Source of the DNA: DATBRG01 sp036560445
Lineage (GTDB): Bacteria > Pseudomonadota > Gammaproteobacteria > Burkholderiales > Methylophilaceae
NCBI GenBank assembly: GCA_036560445.1
Contig: DATBRG010000003.1
Span: forward strand, 6,164 to 70,163
DNA: 64,000 nucleotides
Direction of reading: 5' to 3'
The first letter of the stretch is position 1. Every line of letters starts with the position of its first letter. The notes below the pieces were generated by a model, which worked only from the letters and a program-made list of their open reading frames with translations, did not search any database and was not told the DNA's origin. This document shows positions 1 to 8,748 of this stretch, piece by piece. Position numbers and translations under genes: made by a program.

Positions 1-1331
1 CAAACCGGGCAAGTCTTGGGCAGCTCAAATGGTGGATACTTGGGCTGATGCGCGGGATTGAATAGATCGCCCCCAGACACATCTACCATCGGTCGGCGAC
101 CGAGTACCACAGACACCACCTCAGGAATCACATCGCCGGCACGGCGGACGATTACAGTATCGCCGATACGTACATCCTTACGGTTGATCTCATCCTGATT
201 GTGTAATGTGGCGTTGGTGACTGAGACGCCGCCAACGAATACCTTTTTTAAGCGGGCAACCGGTGTCAACGCTCCAGTACGGCCGACTTGAACATTAATG
301 TCTTCAATTGTTGTTTGCGCTTCCTGAGCTGGGTACTTATGCGCTATTGCCCAGCGAGGCTCGCGGGTACGAAAACCGAGCTCGCGCTGCAATGCCAGCG
401 AATTGACCTTATAGACAACACCATCTATTTCAAACGGCAGCATGGCACGTTTGGCTGCAATCTGCCGGTGAAACGTAGCAAGGCCAGATCCTCCTGGCAC
501 GACAATGTGGTCGCGGCAAACTGGAAAGCCAAATTGCTCCAACGCATCTAAGATTAAACTGTGCTTTGGCGGTATGTCATCCCAACCTGACACCTCACCC
601 AGACCATAAGCAAAAAATGACAGTTTTCGCTTTTTGGTTGCACGAGGATCCAACTGGCGCACACCGCCAGCTGCTGCATTCCGAGGGTTCACGAAGAGCT
701 TGTCGCCCGACTGCTCCAATTTATCGTTAATTTGCTTGAAGTTAGCGAGTTTCATATAAACCTCACCTCGCACCTCCAGCACTTTAGGTATGGTTCTCTG
801 AAAAAGATCGTTCTCTCCGAGATGAGCGCACAGTCGAAGCGGAATCTGTCCAATCGTCCGGATATTCTGCGTGACATCCTCTCCTGTGATGCCATCGCCG
901 CGTGTCGCAGCTTGTACCAAGATGCCGCTTTCGTAACGCAGGTTGATGGCTAGCCCGTCGAACTTAAGTTCAGCAATATATTCGATAGGTGAATCTGCCT
1001 CTGACAAACCAAGTTCTCTGCGCACACTCGCGTCGAAAGCGAGTGCACCAGCATCAGTGGTATCTGTCTCTGTACGAATCGACAGCATAGGTACAGCGTG
1101 CCGTACAGACATTAGCGTAGATTGCGGCATGCCGCCAACGCGCTGTGTGGGCGATTCTGGCGTGATCAGCTCGGGGTAATTGGCTTCTAGTGCCTGTAGT
1201 TCGCGGAACAGGCTGTCGTATGCGCTATCCGGGATTTCCGGTGCGTCCAGCACGTAATACAGGTAGTCGTTGCGGGAAATTTCCTTGCGCAGCGTGACAG
1301 CGCGCTGCATGATGTCTGCGGATACAGCCAT
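1..1331 (-). CDS. ligA: NAD-dependent DNA ligase LigA, 3' end beyond the window
   Basis: LigA seals nicks in duplex DNA during replication and repair using NAD+. About 443 N-terminal residues are visible. The adenylation domain holds the KxDG nucleotidyl-lysine motif (KFDG, Lys near residue 123), preceded by the N-terminal Ia-type region with the paired DYLYYVLD residues. Downstream are GEVYM, NPRNAAAGG and a VGRTGALTPVA segment entering the OB fold. The ATG starts 3 bases after the zipA stop codon, so it is probably translated from the smc-zipA-ligA transcript. The zinc-finger, HhH and BRCT regions must lie beyond base 1. Family assignment is secure. Confidence 0.97.
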   Translation of the reverse strand, partial: MAVSADIMQRAVTLRKEISRNDYLYYVLDAPEIPDSAYDSLFRELQALEANYPELITPESPTQRVGGMPQSTLMSVRHAVPMLSIRTETDTTDAGALAFDASVRRELGLSEADSPIEYIAELKFDGLAINLRYESGILVQAATRGDGITGEDVTQNIRTIGQIPLRLCAHLGENDLFQRTIPKVLEVRGEVYMKLANFKQINDKLEQSGDKLFVNPRNAAAGGVRQLDPRATKKRKLSFFAYGLGEVSGWDDIPPKHSLILDALEQFGFPVCRDHIVVPGGSGLATFHRQIAAKRAMLPFEIDGVVYKVNSLALQRELGFRTREPRWAIAHKYPAQEAQTTIEDINVQVGRTGALTPVARLKKVFVGGVSVTNATLHNQDEINRKDVRIGDTVIVRRAGDVIPEVVSVVLGRRPMVDVSGGDLFNPAHQPKYPPFELPKTCPV

Positions 1332-1334
1332 ATG

Positions 1335-2723
1335 TTAAGAGAACAGTCTGAGCGCAATGGGGCTGCCAGGGACAATGCCACGCGCTACCATAGTGGCATG
1401 GATAACCTTGAGTTGTTGCCTGATCTTGTCTATCTGGATTTCGCCCAATGCGCGTTGCTTGTCATCCACCAGCTGGCCACTCAGGCTGCCCTCCATTTGT
1501 TTGGCAATCAATACCATCTGGTTGAACACTTCGGCACAGTTCTTCACACGCGGTATATCCAGCTGAAAAGTGATGCCCCGAATTACATTGCTGCGCAACA
1601 TCTCAGTAGTGAAGGGATTGTTATCATGGTTAGTGACAGAGAACAGTTTTTGGCCTGTTTCGGATTGATAATGGAATGCACCATCATCCCCTAGTACGAG
1701 CCCGCTAGCTTCGGCCAACCCCCTGAATTTGGTGCCAGTAAAAGGGCCACTCACCCCTTGCGTGAGGTGGAACCCCACCATTTTATCTACCTCTATGCAG
1801 AACTGATCAAGCTCGCTGGCGTAACTCAGTGGGTCACTAATACCTTGCCATTCGATATGGGCGCTGAGTTCACGACCAAGGCTGCCAACAGCTTCCAGAT
1901 AGCGGCCTAACGTCTCCCTTGATACTTGCCCTGATCGATCTGCAAGTTGCATGCTACATGCTGCGCAGATGAATTGGCTTGACTCATGCTCACGCGTCAA
2001 TGGACACCATACGTTATCGAGGCCCAAACCATAGACGTAAATAGGCTTATCCAGATCGGTAAGGGATAGTAGGAACTCTCGCAAAGGCGCACCCATGACT
2101 GGTTGCTGCAAATATAGCAAAGCGATCAGGTCTATTTGCTGGCTGATCATTGCAGGCAAGGTAACGGGCTCGTCATCCTCGTAGGTAGGAGTTTGTGGCG
2201 TTCCAGACTCGGCGGTCAATGTTGGAATAGACTCGTTGGCAGGCACTACTTCCAGCCCCGCTTCCTCCATAAGTTCGGCCGTTGGCGCGGCGATGAAGTC
2301 GGGTTCTGTCTTGTCTTGCCGCCAAGGCATGTCTGCAATTGTGGAAATAGTTTCTGGTGGCTCAATGTCCTCGTTTGACTCCGCCATGTCACGCTCGAAC
2401 TCAGCCACAGCCGAAGCAGCCTCCAGCACGGGATTTTCATGATCAAAGTCGCCTAGAGGAGGGTCTTTGATATTCATTGGTATTTTGTCTTCTTGGGCTA
2501 AATTGACTAATGGCTCAGTGACAGGGCTTTGGCGCTCTGCCTCGCTTGCCAAGATGGCTTCCGGGTCCATTTTGAAATCACCCATCAAGGCATCTTTTTC
2601 AGGTTCGACAAAGCGATTTGCAGCCTCATTACGGAAACTTCTCTCCTGCCACCAGTTAAACAGGATGACCGCCAGTATGATGGCTGCACCAAGGGCAATC
2701 AGGGATAACTGAAGGTCATTCAT
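1335..2723 (-). CDS. zipA: Cell division protein ZipA (FtsZ-binding, C-terminal ZipA domain)
   Basis: 462 residues with the ZipA layout. A single N-terminal membrane segment (about residues 5-24) is followed by a short basic stretch and a long acidic, low-complexity linker (about 30-190) rich in E, P, D and T. A folded C-terminal domain (about 310-460) would bind the FtsZ tail at the divisome. Betaproteobacterial ZipA proteins are divergent, and the call rests on architecture plus the smc-zipA-ligA order, which is common in this class. The central part (about 195-300) also carries a CPLT...CAAC pair of cysteines of unknown meaning. The gene lies 40 bases downstream of smc. Confidence 0.85.
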   Translation of the reverse strand: MNDLQLSLIALGAAIILAVILFNWWQERSFRNEAANRFVEPEKDALMGDFKMDPEAILASEAERQSPVTEPLVNLAQEDKIPMNIKDPPLGDFDHENPVLEAASAVAEFERDMAESNEDIEPPETISTIADMPWRQDKTEPDFIAAPTAELMEEAGLEVVPANESIPTLTAESGTPQTPTYEDDEPVTLPAMISQQIDLIALLYLQQPVMGAPLREFLLSLTDLDKPIYVYGLGLDNVWCPLTREHESSQFICAACSMQLADRSGQVSRETLGRYLEAVGSLGRELSAHIEWQGISDPLSYASELDQFCIEVDKMVGFHLTQGVSGPFTGTKFRGLAEASGLVLGDDGAFHYQSETGQKLFSVTNHDNNPFTTEMLRSNVIRGITFQLDIPRVKNCAEVFNQMVLIAKQMEGSLSGQLVDDKQRALGEIQIDKIRQQLKVIHATMVARGIVPGSPIALRLFS

Positions 2724-2763
2724 TTGGGGCTGCCTTGAGTTGACTTATTGGGGCAGATTTGTT

Positions 2764-5700
2764 TCATACCATTACCTCGCTATTCAATTCGCCGTTCATT
2801 TTCAGCGCAGCTTCAATATCAACTTCCACAATACGCGAAACGCCCGACTCCTGCATGGTTACCCCGATGAGTTGCTGTGCCATTTCCATGGTTATTTTAT
2901 TATGGCTCACGAACAAAAACTGTGTGTGCTCTGACATTTTTTTCACCATATTGCAAAAACGCTCGGTATTGCTGTCATCCAGCGGCGCATCCACCTCATC
3001 CATGAGGCAGAATGGCGCCGGATTCAGCCGGAAAAGCGCGAATACTAGGGCTAGGGCCGTAAGTGCTTTCTCTCCACCAGATAACAGGTGGATAGTGCTG
3101 TTCTTTTTGCCTGGCGGTTGTGCAAAAACCTGCATACCCGTGTCAAGAATCTCCTCACCAAGTAGCTCCAGCCGAGCCTGCCCGCCGCCAAATAATATCG
3201 AAAAAAGCTCGCCAAAATGACGATTGGCTTCGTCAAAAGTATTTTGCAGGCGATTGCGTGTTTCTTTATCGATGCGCCTGATTGCGTCTTCCAGCGTAGT
3301 GATAGCCTGTTCCAGGTCTGCCGCCTGACTATCCAGATACGCCTTACGCTCACGCTCGCTATGTAATTCCTGTATGGCTGCCAGATTGACTGGCCCCAAT
3401 TCAGCGATCTGCGCTTCGAGTTCCGATGTACTGCGCTCAATTTCAGTAGCTTTAGTCGATGGTAATAGATTGTCCGCCAGGACTGTCTCATCCAATCCAG
3501 TAGCCAGTAGTGCAGCCTGGCATTGCTCAAAATGCAAACGCGCTTGTTGCTCTTGTAAGCGAGACTGTTCGAGTTTGTCACGCAAGGGGTGCAGTAGTTG
3601 CTCATTCTGCATACGGCTACGTTCCTGCGCCTGCAACTCCTGCTCGGCACTTGCCATTGCATTGCGCGTAGAGGCAAGTTCGGCTTCACTTTGTTGCTTG
3701 GCCGAAAGCGCTGTCTGCAGATTCGTTTGCAGCCCTTCCATTTTGGCTGCTTCCAGCATGGTCTCTGCCTCATTACGTCTTACTATCAGCGCTTGTTTTT
3801 CTTCATAAAACAAATTAATTTTTGAATTTATTTCATTGATATTATTTGTAATAATTTTATTATTAAATATCTTCTCTTGCGCATGACGCTCTGCTTTCTG
3901 TAATTCCATACGCGTATTATTTAATGTAAGTTCTTTTGCCTGCCGTGCCGTTTGCGCTTCATCACGGTGACTTTGCAGTCCGTTAAGTAAGCTGCGCAAT
4001 GCCTCCAGCGCTTGTTGCTTGGCCATCTGCTCCGATTTGAGCTTATCTAAGCTCTGCGAAGTAGATTGTTGCTCTGCCTGCAACGTTTTTTGACGCGCCA
4101 GCACATGCTGATGCTGTTGTTGCAGGCGCTGAATCTCAAGGCTGAGGCCATGCTGGGATTGCGTATTAGATTTTAGGATTTGCTGCTGTTGCTGATAGCT
4201 ATCTCGAGCTTGCTGCAATGTAAGCTCGGTATCGTTTAACGACTTTGTCTGACTGCTCAGGTTTTCTTGCAGTTCTGGTAATCTGGCCTGTAAGTCAGCC
4301 AGTTCTCGCTGTCGCTCGAGCACGCCATGCAGTGCCGATTGGGCGGCGTAGAACGCTACACTATGGTTGCTGTAAATATCCCCCAGCTTGTTCACCAGAA
4401 TTTCACCGGGCTTTAACTGCTTGCGTATTAGCATTGGGTCGGCATCATCATCCAATAGATAAACGCCAGCCAGCCAATCCCACATTAGTCCGGCAGTACC
4501 AGTTTCTATCTCGCTGACGATTGAAAGCAGTGGCTTTAAGCTGCCACCACCTACCATGGGCTTATCTGCACCGGGACTGCAAATGACCAGTGCTGCCGGT
4601 GGGCGCTGTTTGTAGGCCAGCTCATTTACTGCCTGCGGCTTGAAGATTGCATTGAGCTTGGCGCCAAGGACCGCTTCTAGTGAGGTTTCCCAACCCGTAG
4701 CTATGCTGATTGTTTGCCATAAGCGCTTATTGTCTTTCAGACCGGTGGTGTTTAGCCAAGCATCCAGCTTTGCTTCCTGCCCAAGCGATTGTTGAATCTT
4801 ACTGAGGGAAACTATTTGTGCCTGTATTTGCGCTATAACCCGCTCTTCCTGCAATTGGGACTCACGCATCAGTTTGATTTGCTCGATGTACTGCTGCTCT
4901 TGCCGGTGCAGATCAACTAAGCTTTTCTCAAGCTTTGTGAGTTCTAGCTGTGCTTGCTCGTGAGCTACCCTTTTCTGTTCAAGCTCTCCAGCATTCGGCA
5001 GTTGTAGTTGACTTTGCTCCTGCTCCAACTTATGCAATCGCTGTTCGAGCTCTACTATTGTGCGGTTCAAGTGATCGAGATTGCTGGTTTCCAATCGGAT
5101 GTTCTGTTCTGTTTCGCTAAGTGCCGATTGTGCCGCAGCGTGGCTGCTCTGGGCCAGGCTGTACTCCTGCTCGGCCTTGGGTAATGAAAGCCTGAAAACC
5201 TGTAAATCTTGTTCAGCCTGAGTTTCACCGACACTGGCTTCTTGATGCTGCAGATTTAATTGCTGCAAGTTTTCTTGTAGCTGTGCAGTTTGCGATTCGA
5301 TTCGCTGAGATTGGGCATTAAGCTGTTGCAGTTGCGAAGTTAGCCGTTCGCGGGCTTCCTGCGTATGTTTTACCTGTTGTTCAAGGTTGGAAACCTCGGC
5401 ATTAGCTTCGTAATATTTGGTTTGTGCAGCCTGCACAGCTTCCGTTGAAGTGTAGTGCTGCTGGCGTAAGGTTTCCAGCGCAGTTTCAGCTTTACGCAAG
5501 GCTGCCATCTGCGCTTCAAGCTCGTTTACTAGCTTCTCAACCTGACGCTGGTTTTTCTCCCACGCCATGCTGGCATCACGTTTTTTAATTAGCCATAGCT
5601 GGCCTTGTGCGTGTTTAAGGGTATCTTGCAGACGGTGATATTGCTCTGTAACTTCAGCCTGTGAGGCTAGCCTGTTAATTTGCTTATCCAATTCGCGCCG

Positions 5701-6291
5701 GATATCTTCGACACGTGTCAGATTCTCTCTTGTATCGCGCAGGCGTAATTCCGTTTCACGCCGTCGTTCCTTGTATTTGGATATACCGGCAGCTTCTTCC
5801 AGAAACACACGCAATTCTTCAGGCTTAGCTTCAACTATCCGCGAAATGGTGTTTTGGCCAATGATGGCGTAAGCTCGTCCTCCCAGGCCTGTCCCCAAGA
5901 AAAGGTCGGCCACATCACGGCGGCGTACTACGGTGTTGTTGATGTAATAGCTGGAACCTTTTTCCCGCTCTAGAACACGCTTGACCGCAATCTCGGCATA
6001 TTGTGACCATTCGCCATTTGCACCGCCCAGGCTGTTGTCAAAAATGAGCTCAACACTGGCGCGCGAAACCGGCTTGCGATTGCCTGAGCCATTAAAGATA
6101 ACGTCTGACATGGAATCACCACGCATCTCACGCGCGCTGGATTCACCCAATACCCAACGGATTGATTCCATGACATTTGATTTGCCGCAGCCATTGGGGC
6201 CGACAACTCCGACGCGCTGACCGTGAATATGCAAAGTAGTCGGATCCACGAATGATTTGAAACCGGCAAGCTTTAGATGAGTCAGGCGCAA
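2764..6291 (-). CDS. smc: Chromosome segregation ATPase SMC
   Basis: SMC is the core ATPase of the condensin-like SMC-ScpAB complex that organises and segregates chromosomes. The 1175 residues give the full architecture: Walker A GPNGCGKS at residues 31-38, a long Gln/Glu-rich coiled coil, a hinge region at roughly 500-650, a second coiled coil, the ABC signature LSGGEK and Walker B LMDEVDAPLDD near the C-terminus. The canonical N-terminus (MRLTHLKLAGFKSF) begins at a TTG codon at 6291-6289, so translation starts at TTG rather than ATG. It heads the smc-zipA-ligA group and is divergent from queF. Confidence 0.97.
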   Translation of the reverse strand: MRLTHLKLAGFKSFVDPTTLHIHGQRVGVVGPNGCGKSNVMESIRWVLGESSAREMRGDSMSDVIFNGSGNRKPVSRASVELIFDNSLGGANGEWSQYAEIAVKRVLEREKGSSYYINNTVVRRRDVADLFLGTGLGGRAYAIIGQNTISRIVEAKPEELRVFLEEAAGISKYKERRRETELRLRDTRENLTRVEDIRRELDKQINRLASQAEVTEQYHRLQDTLKHAQGQLWLIKKRDASMAWEKNQRQVEKLVNELEAQMAALRKAETALETLRQQHYTSTEAVQAAQTKYYEANAEVSNLEQQVKHTQEARERLTSQLQQLNAQSQRIESQTAQLQENLQQLNLQHQEASVGETQAEQDLQVFRLSLPKAEQEYSLAQSSHAAAQSALSETEQNIRLETSNLDHLNRTIVELEQRLHKLEQEQSQLQLPNAGELEQKRVAHEQAQLELTKLEKSLVDLHRQEQQYIEQIKLMRESQLQEERVIAQIQAQIVSLSKIQQSLGQEAKLDAWLNTTGLKDNKRLWQTISIATGWETSLEAVLGAKLNAIFKPQAVNELAYKQRPPAALVICSPGADKPMVGGGSLKPLLSIVSEIETGTAGLMWDWLAGVYLLDDDADPMLIRKQLKPGEILVNKLGDIYSNHSVAFYAAQSALHGVLERQRELADLQARLPELQENLSSQTKSLNDTELTLQQARDSYQQQQQILKSNTQSQHGLSLEIQRLQQQHQHVLARQKTLQAEQQSTSQSLDKLKSEQMAKQQALEALRSLLNGLQSHRDEAQTARQAKELTLNNTRMELQKAERHAQEKIFNNKIITNNINEINSKINLFYEEKQALIVRRNEAETMLEAAKMEGLQTNLQTALSAKQQSEAELASTRNAMASAEQELQAQERSRMQNEQLLHPLRDKLEQSRLQEQQARLHFEQCQAALLATGLDETVLADNLLPSTKATEIERSTSELEAQIAELGPVNLAAIQELHSERERKAYLDSQAADLEQAITTLEDAIRRIDKETRNRLQNTFDEANRHFGELFSILFGGGQARLELLGEEILDTGMQVFAQPPGKKNSTIHLLSGGEKALTALALVFALFRLNPAPFCLMDEVDAPLDDSNTERFCNMVKKMSEHTQFLFVSHNKITMEMAQQLIGVTMQESGVSRIVEVDIEAALKMNGELNSEVMV

Positions 6292-6304
6292 TTGTTGTTA
6301 GGGT

Positions 6305-6332
6305 CTTATAAATTTAAATGGGATTGTATAAT
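6305..6332 (+). promoter_or_regulatory. Possible queF promoter
   Basis: A perfect TATAAT lies at 6327-6332 with a weak -35-like CTTATA at 6305-6310 (16-base spacing). Transcription from here would begin near 6339, downstream of the upstream ATG at 6318, which supports the ATG at 6369 as the queF start. Confidence 0.4.
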
Positions 6333-6368
6333 GCATACTTAATTAATACGATTTATACGGTAGCCAAC

Positions 6369-6788
6369 ATGTCCAGTCAACCCAGCAAAGCCCTCGAAAC
6401 ATTTGATAATCCAAAGCCTGAACGCGATTTCCATATTCACATGGAAATTCCTGAATTTACCTGTTTATGCCCAAAGACAGGTCAGCCGGACTTTGCTGTG
6501 CTTTATCTGGATTACATTGCAGACCAGAAATGCGTAGAACTTAAAAGCCTTAAGCTTTACATATGGTCATTCCGCGATGAAGGCTGTTTTCATGAGGATG
6601 TGACCAATCGTATCCTGGACGATTTGGTCGCCGCCATCAGTCCAAAATTCATGCGGCTGACAGCAAAGTTTTATGTCCGTGGCGGGATATTTACCAATGT
6701 GGTGGCTGAGCATCGCAAAGCAGGCTGGCAGCCTGCCCCTTATGTCGACCTGACCAAATTTGATAGCCAATCAAATACACGCGGCTAG
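6369..6788 (+). CDS. queF: NADPH-dependent 7-cyano-7-deazaguanine reductase QueF (short form)
   Basis: QueF reduces preQ0 to preQ1 in queuosine biosynthesis, a four-electron nitrile reduction. The 139-residue product is the short, single-domain (YkvM-like) form. The catalytic cysteine sits in CLCPKTGQPD (second Cys, residue 34), with the active-site Asp seven residues later (D41), the same spacing as in the Bacillus enzyme. The substrate-binding SLKLY and SFR motif and the FHE motif follow. An in-frame ATG at 6318 would add 17 residues, but it lies upstream of the expected transcription start and adds no conserved sequence, so 6369 is preferred. queG at 48.8 kb encodes a later step of the same pathway. 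Confidence 0.95.
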   Translation: MSSQPSKALETFDNPKPERDFHIHMEIPEFTCLCPKTGQPDFAVLYLDYIADQKCVELKSLKLYIWSFRDEGCFHEDVTNRILDDLVAAISPKFMRLTAKFYVRGGIFTNVVAEHRKAGWQPAPYVDLTKFDSQSNTRG

Positions 6789-6835
6789 TTGGTCCGCTTA
6801 TAGGCTAGGGATTGGGTTATGGGCGGTAAAAATCA

Positions 6836-6864
6836 TTGACAATCAGCCCCGCCATCTTTAAGAT
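6836..6864 (+). promoter_or_regulatory. Promoter of tRNA-Ala
   Basis: A perfect TTGACA (6836-6841), 17 bases, then TAAGAT (6859-6864), followed by a GC-rich discriminator-like gcgcctc just before the tRNA. Such a discriminator is typical of stringently controlled stable RNA promoters. Confidence 0.6.
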
Positions 6865-6876
6865 TGCGCCTCTTTC

Positions 6877-6952
<76 letters not shown>

Positions 6953-7030
6953 GTAAATAGTTTTTTGTAGCTAGTTTTTTACTGGGAAAGACAGGTTTTG
7001 TAGTAAAATACGGTTCGTTAAAAGTCACAG

Positions 7031-7106
7031 GTCCCCATCGTCTAGAGGCCTAGGACACCTCCCTTTCACGGAGGCGACCGGGGTTCGAATCCCCGTGGGG
7101 ACGCCA
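7031..7106 (+). tRNA. tRNA-Glu (anticodon TTC)
   Basis: Acceptor GTCCCCA pairs with TGGGGAC. The anticodon stem CCTCC/GGAGG encloses loop CTTTCAC (anticodon TTC). The T arm GGGG-TTCGAAT-CCCC is intact and the CCA end is encoded. A TAAAAT hexamer at 7004-7009 could be its own -10, or it may be read through from tRNA-Ala 78 bases upstream. Confidence 0.97.
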
Positions 7107-7111
7107 AAATT

Positions 7112-7129
7112 CACTCAAGCACTTGGGTG
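7112..7129 (+). terminator. Hairpin after tRNA-Glu
   Basis: CACTCAA and TTGGGTG form a 7-bp stem (one G-T pair) around a GCAC tetraloop, six bases after the tRNA CCA. No clear T-run follows, so it may be a processing or weak termination hairpin. I see nothing else convincing between 7130 and 7343. Confidence 0.35.
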
Positions 7130-7343
7130 TTAGTAGATAATCAATTCAAAAATGTACGGCCTGCACATTGCTCGCATAATATGCTTACGTGCGGCGTCAC
7201 TATCAGTATTACCTTTACCAGTCTTACCTTTACAATTTTTTATATCCGCAATGCGTCACCACCGCTATTCGTTGCCATTTGATATACTTTTGTTCAAGCT
7301 TGAGTAAAAACCTCTTAATGTCCAACCTCAATAAATCAAAAAT

Positions 7344-8018
7344 ATGAAATTTTATCCAGTAACGATTGTAGAAAACTTTTATGAAAACCCTGATGCGATC
7401 AGAAAGTTCGCCTTAGCCCAGGAATATAAGTTTTGCCCGGAAAGACCTGATATTGAGCATGTATACCCTGGTTCCAGAACAAAAGACTTGTTTGACCTAG
7501 ATAGCAAATTGCACGAAAAAATCTGTAAAAAACTGGTTTCAGTATTTCACAACTCAGAACATGACTACATGAGATGGGCCATTTCCACCAGCTTTCAGAG
7601 TGTTACCGAGGAGTACGGCCAAGGCGTTATCCATACTGATACCGATACGGTATTTGCTGCTGTACTCTATTTGACGCCCAATGCACCACTGGATTCGGGA
7701 ACTTCTTTGTTCAAGAAAAATAGCACTTTTAACCAGGAAAAATATACGCAAGCGCTGGAACAAAACGATAACAAGTTCAAGATTGGTGAAAAGGTGATGT
7801 CTATTGATTACCACAGCATGTTCGATGAGGTGGTAAGGGTGAATAACGTATATAACACCCTAATTTTGTATGAGGGTGATACACATCATGCGGCCAATAA
7901 GTTCTTCGGGAACTCGTTTGAGACCTCAAGATTGGCTCAGGTGTTTTTTATCAATCGAATAGATGCTCAAAAAGCGAATTCATTCCCACTAAACAGGGTA
8001 AAAGCAATTAAAGTTTAG
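7344..8018 (+). CDS. 2-oxoglutarate/Fe(II) oxygenase-like protein (DUF6445-like)
   Basis: 224 residues with a double-stranded beta-helix dioxygenase pattern. The HxD metal motif is HTD at residues 97-99, in the strand before FAAVLYLTPN. The distal metal His is in the THHAAN segment (181 or 182), and an Arg about 14 residues later (R196 in SRLAQVFF) suits 2-oxoglutarate binding. The start of the protein, FYPVTIVENFYENPDAIR, is the usual opening of the prolyl-hydroxylase-like DUF6445 group. The substrate is unknown. The gene stands alone downstream of two tRNAs, has no clear Shine-Dalgarno sequence and is more A+T rich than its neighbours. The oxygenase fold is likely; any specific hydroxylation role is not shown. 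Confidence 0.65.
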   Translation: MKFYPVTIVENFYENPDAIRKFALAQEYKFCPERPDIEHVYPGSRTKDLFDLDSKLHEKICKKLVSVFHNSEHDYMRWAISTSFQSVTEEYGQGVIHTDTDTVFAAVLYLTPNAPLDSGTSLFKKNSTFNQEKYTQALEQNDNKFKIGEKVMSIDYHSMFDEVVRVNNVYNTLILYEGDTHHAANKFFGNSFETSRLAQVFFINRIDAQKANSFPLNRVKAIKV

Positions 8019-8075
8019 GGGCATGTAAGTTTTTCATGAGCCGTAAACGCCGGATTAGCTTCACCTGAATATAGC

Positions 8076-8276
8076 TCATGCCTCAATAACTTCTGGCGTA
8101 TACCCTTCATCCAAAATCGCATCCAGTACATCTTCATTATCAATCTTAGTGTCGATGCTAACTATTTTGCTTGATATGTCGATACTGATATGGGCGGCCG
8201 CATCTAGAGCTTTGATAGCCTGAGTGATTACGCTAGCGCAATGCTCGCACGTCATATCTTTAACGAGTAATTTCAT
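8076..8276 (-). CDS. Heavy-metal-associated (HMA) domain protein, CopZ/MerP-like
   Basis: A 66-residue single HMA ferredoxin-like domain with the metal-binding MTCEHC motif (Cys10 and Cys13) followed by AS, as in copper chaperones. It has no signal peptide, so it is cytosolic. A good Shine-Dalgarno (GGGAG) precedes the ATG. It is transcribed away from arsR, sharing a 142-base divergent region; it could carry Cu(I), but its place next to an ars operon leaves an arsenic-related role open. No P-type ATPase is in the window. Confidence 0.85.
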   Translation of the reverse strand: MKLLVKDMTCEHCASVITQAIKALDAAAHISIDISSKIVSIDTKIDNEDVLDAILDEGYTPEVIEA

Positions 8277-8390
8277 GATGCAACTCCCTACCTAAAGCTT
8301 ATCTTCAAGCTTATCACGATGCGGTTGGTATGTGATATTGCGAAGCCCTAATGTTATGCTCAGTCCCATGACAAATGCTGGCTTGACATT

Positions 8391-8418
8391 ATTTCTATAA
8401 TTATGGAAATATAGAAAT
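8391..8418 (+). promoter_or_regulatory. Candidate ArsR operator: perfect 9-bp inverted repeat
   Basis: ATTTCTATA (8391-8399), a 10-base spacer, then TATAGAAAT (8410-8418) form a perfect inverted repeat that ends on the base before the arsR ATG. A TTGACA lies at 8383-8388, so bound protein would cover the promoter and ribosome-binding region (GGAAA at 8405-8409, inside the spacer). ArsR-family repressors commonly bind such AT-rich dyads. Confidence 0.6.
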
Positions 8419-8748
8419 ATGGAAACTAAAAATGCAGTACAAATTCTTACCTCGCTTGCTCAGGAGGCACGTCTGGAAATATTCAGATTGCTTGTGCAGG
8501 CCGGCCCAGTTGGTTTGGCTGCTGGTGATATAGCTACAAAGCTTGGTATACCAGCCAGCACCCTCTCCTTTCATCTCAAGGAGCTATCAAGTGCAGGGCT
8601 AGTCAAATCACAATCATCTAGCCGTTTTATCTACTACTCTGCTGCTTTTGATGTCATGAATGGTTTGTTGGATTTCCTCACTGAAAACTGCTGCCAAGGG
8701 CAATCAGATTGCTGTAGTACTGTTAGCTGTGAGGTTGAATCAAAATGA
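8419..8748 (+). CDS. arsR: ArsR-family metalloregulator
   Basis: 109 residues with a winged helix-turn-helix (residues about 10-85: ARLEIFRLLV, then STLSFHLKELSSAGLV, then a SRFIYYS wing). It should repress the ars operon and release DNA on binding As(III). Unlike E. coli ArsR, which has cysteines at helix 3, the thiols here are in the C-terminal tail, as CC, CC and a final C within the last 20 residues. Such C-terminal cysteine sites occur in several ArsR subclasses. The stop overlaps the acr3 start by ATGA. Confidence 0.92.
   Translation: METKNAVQILTSLAQEARLEIFRLLVQAGPVGLAAGDIATKLGIPASTLSFHLKELSSAGLVKSQSSSRFIYYSAAFDVMNGLLDFLTENCCQGQSDCCSTVSCEVESK

Noticed and set aside
2467..3220. Plus-strand frames opposite zipA and smc
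   Set aside because: They are complements of real coding frames with no domain content or ribosome sites.
6295..6368. preQ1 riboswitch upstream of queF
   Set aside because: The leader after the likely promoter is about 30 bases and lacks the stem, loop and A-rich tail of preQ1 switches.
6318..6368. Longer queF start at 6318
   Set aside because: It lies on top of the TATAAT and upstream of the expected transcription start and adds no conserved residues.
7184..7240. Short direct repeats of TTACCTTTAC upstream of the oxygenase gene
   Set aside because: Only two imperfect copies in AT-rich sequence; no link to an attachment site at the tRNA.
8035..8080. CATGAGC/GCTCATG as a terminator between the oxygenase and HMA genes
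   Set aside because: The 7-bp arms enclose a 32-base loop with no T-run on either strand.
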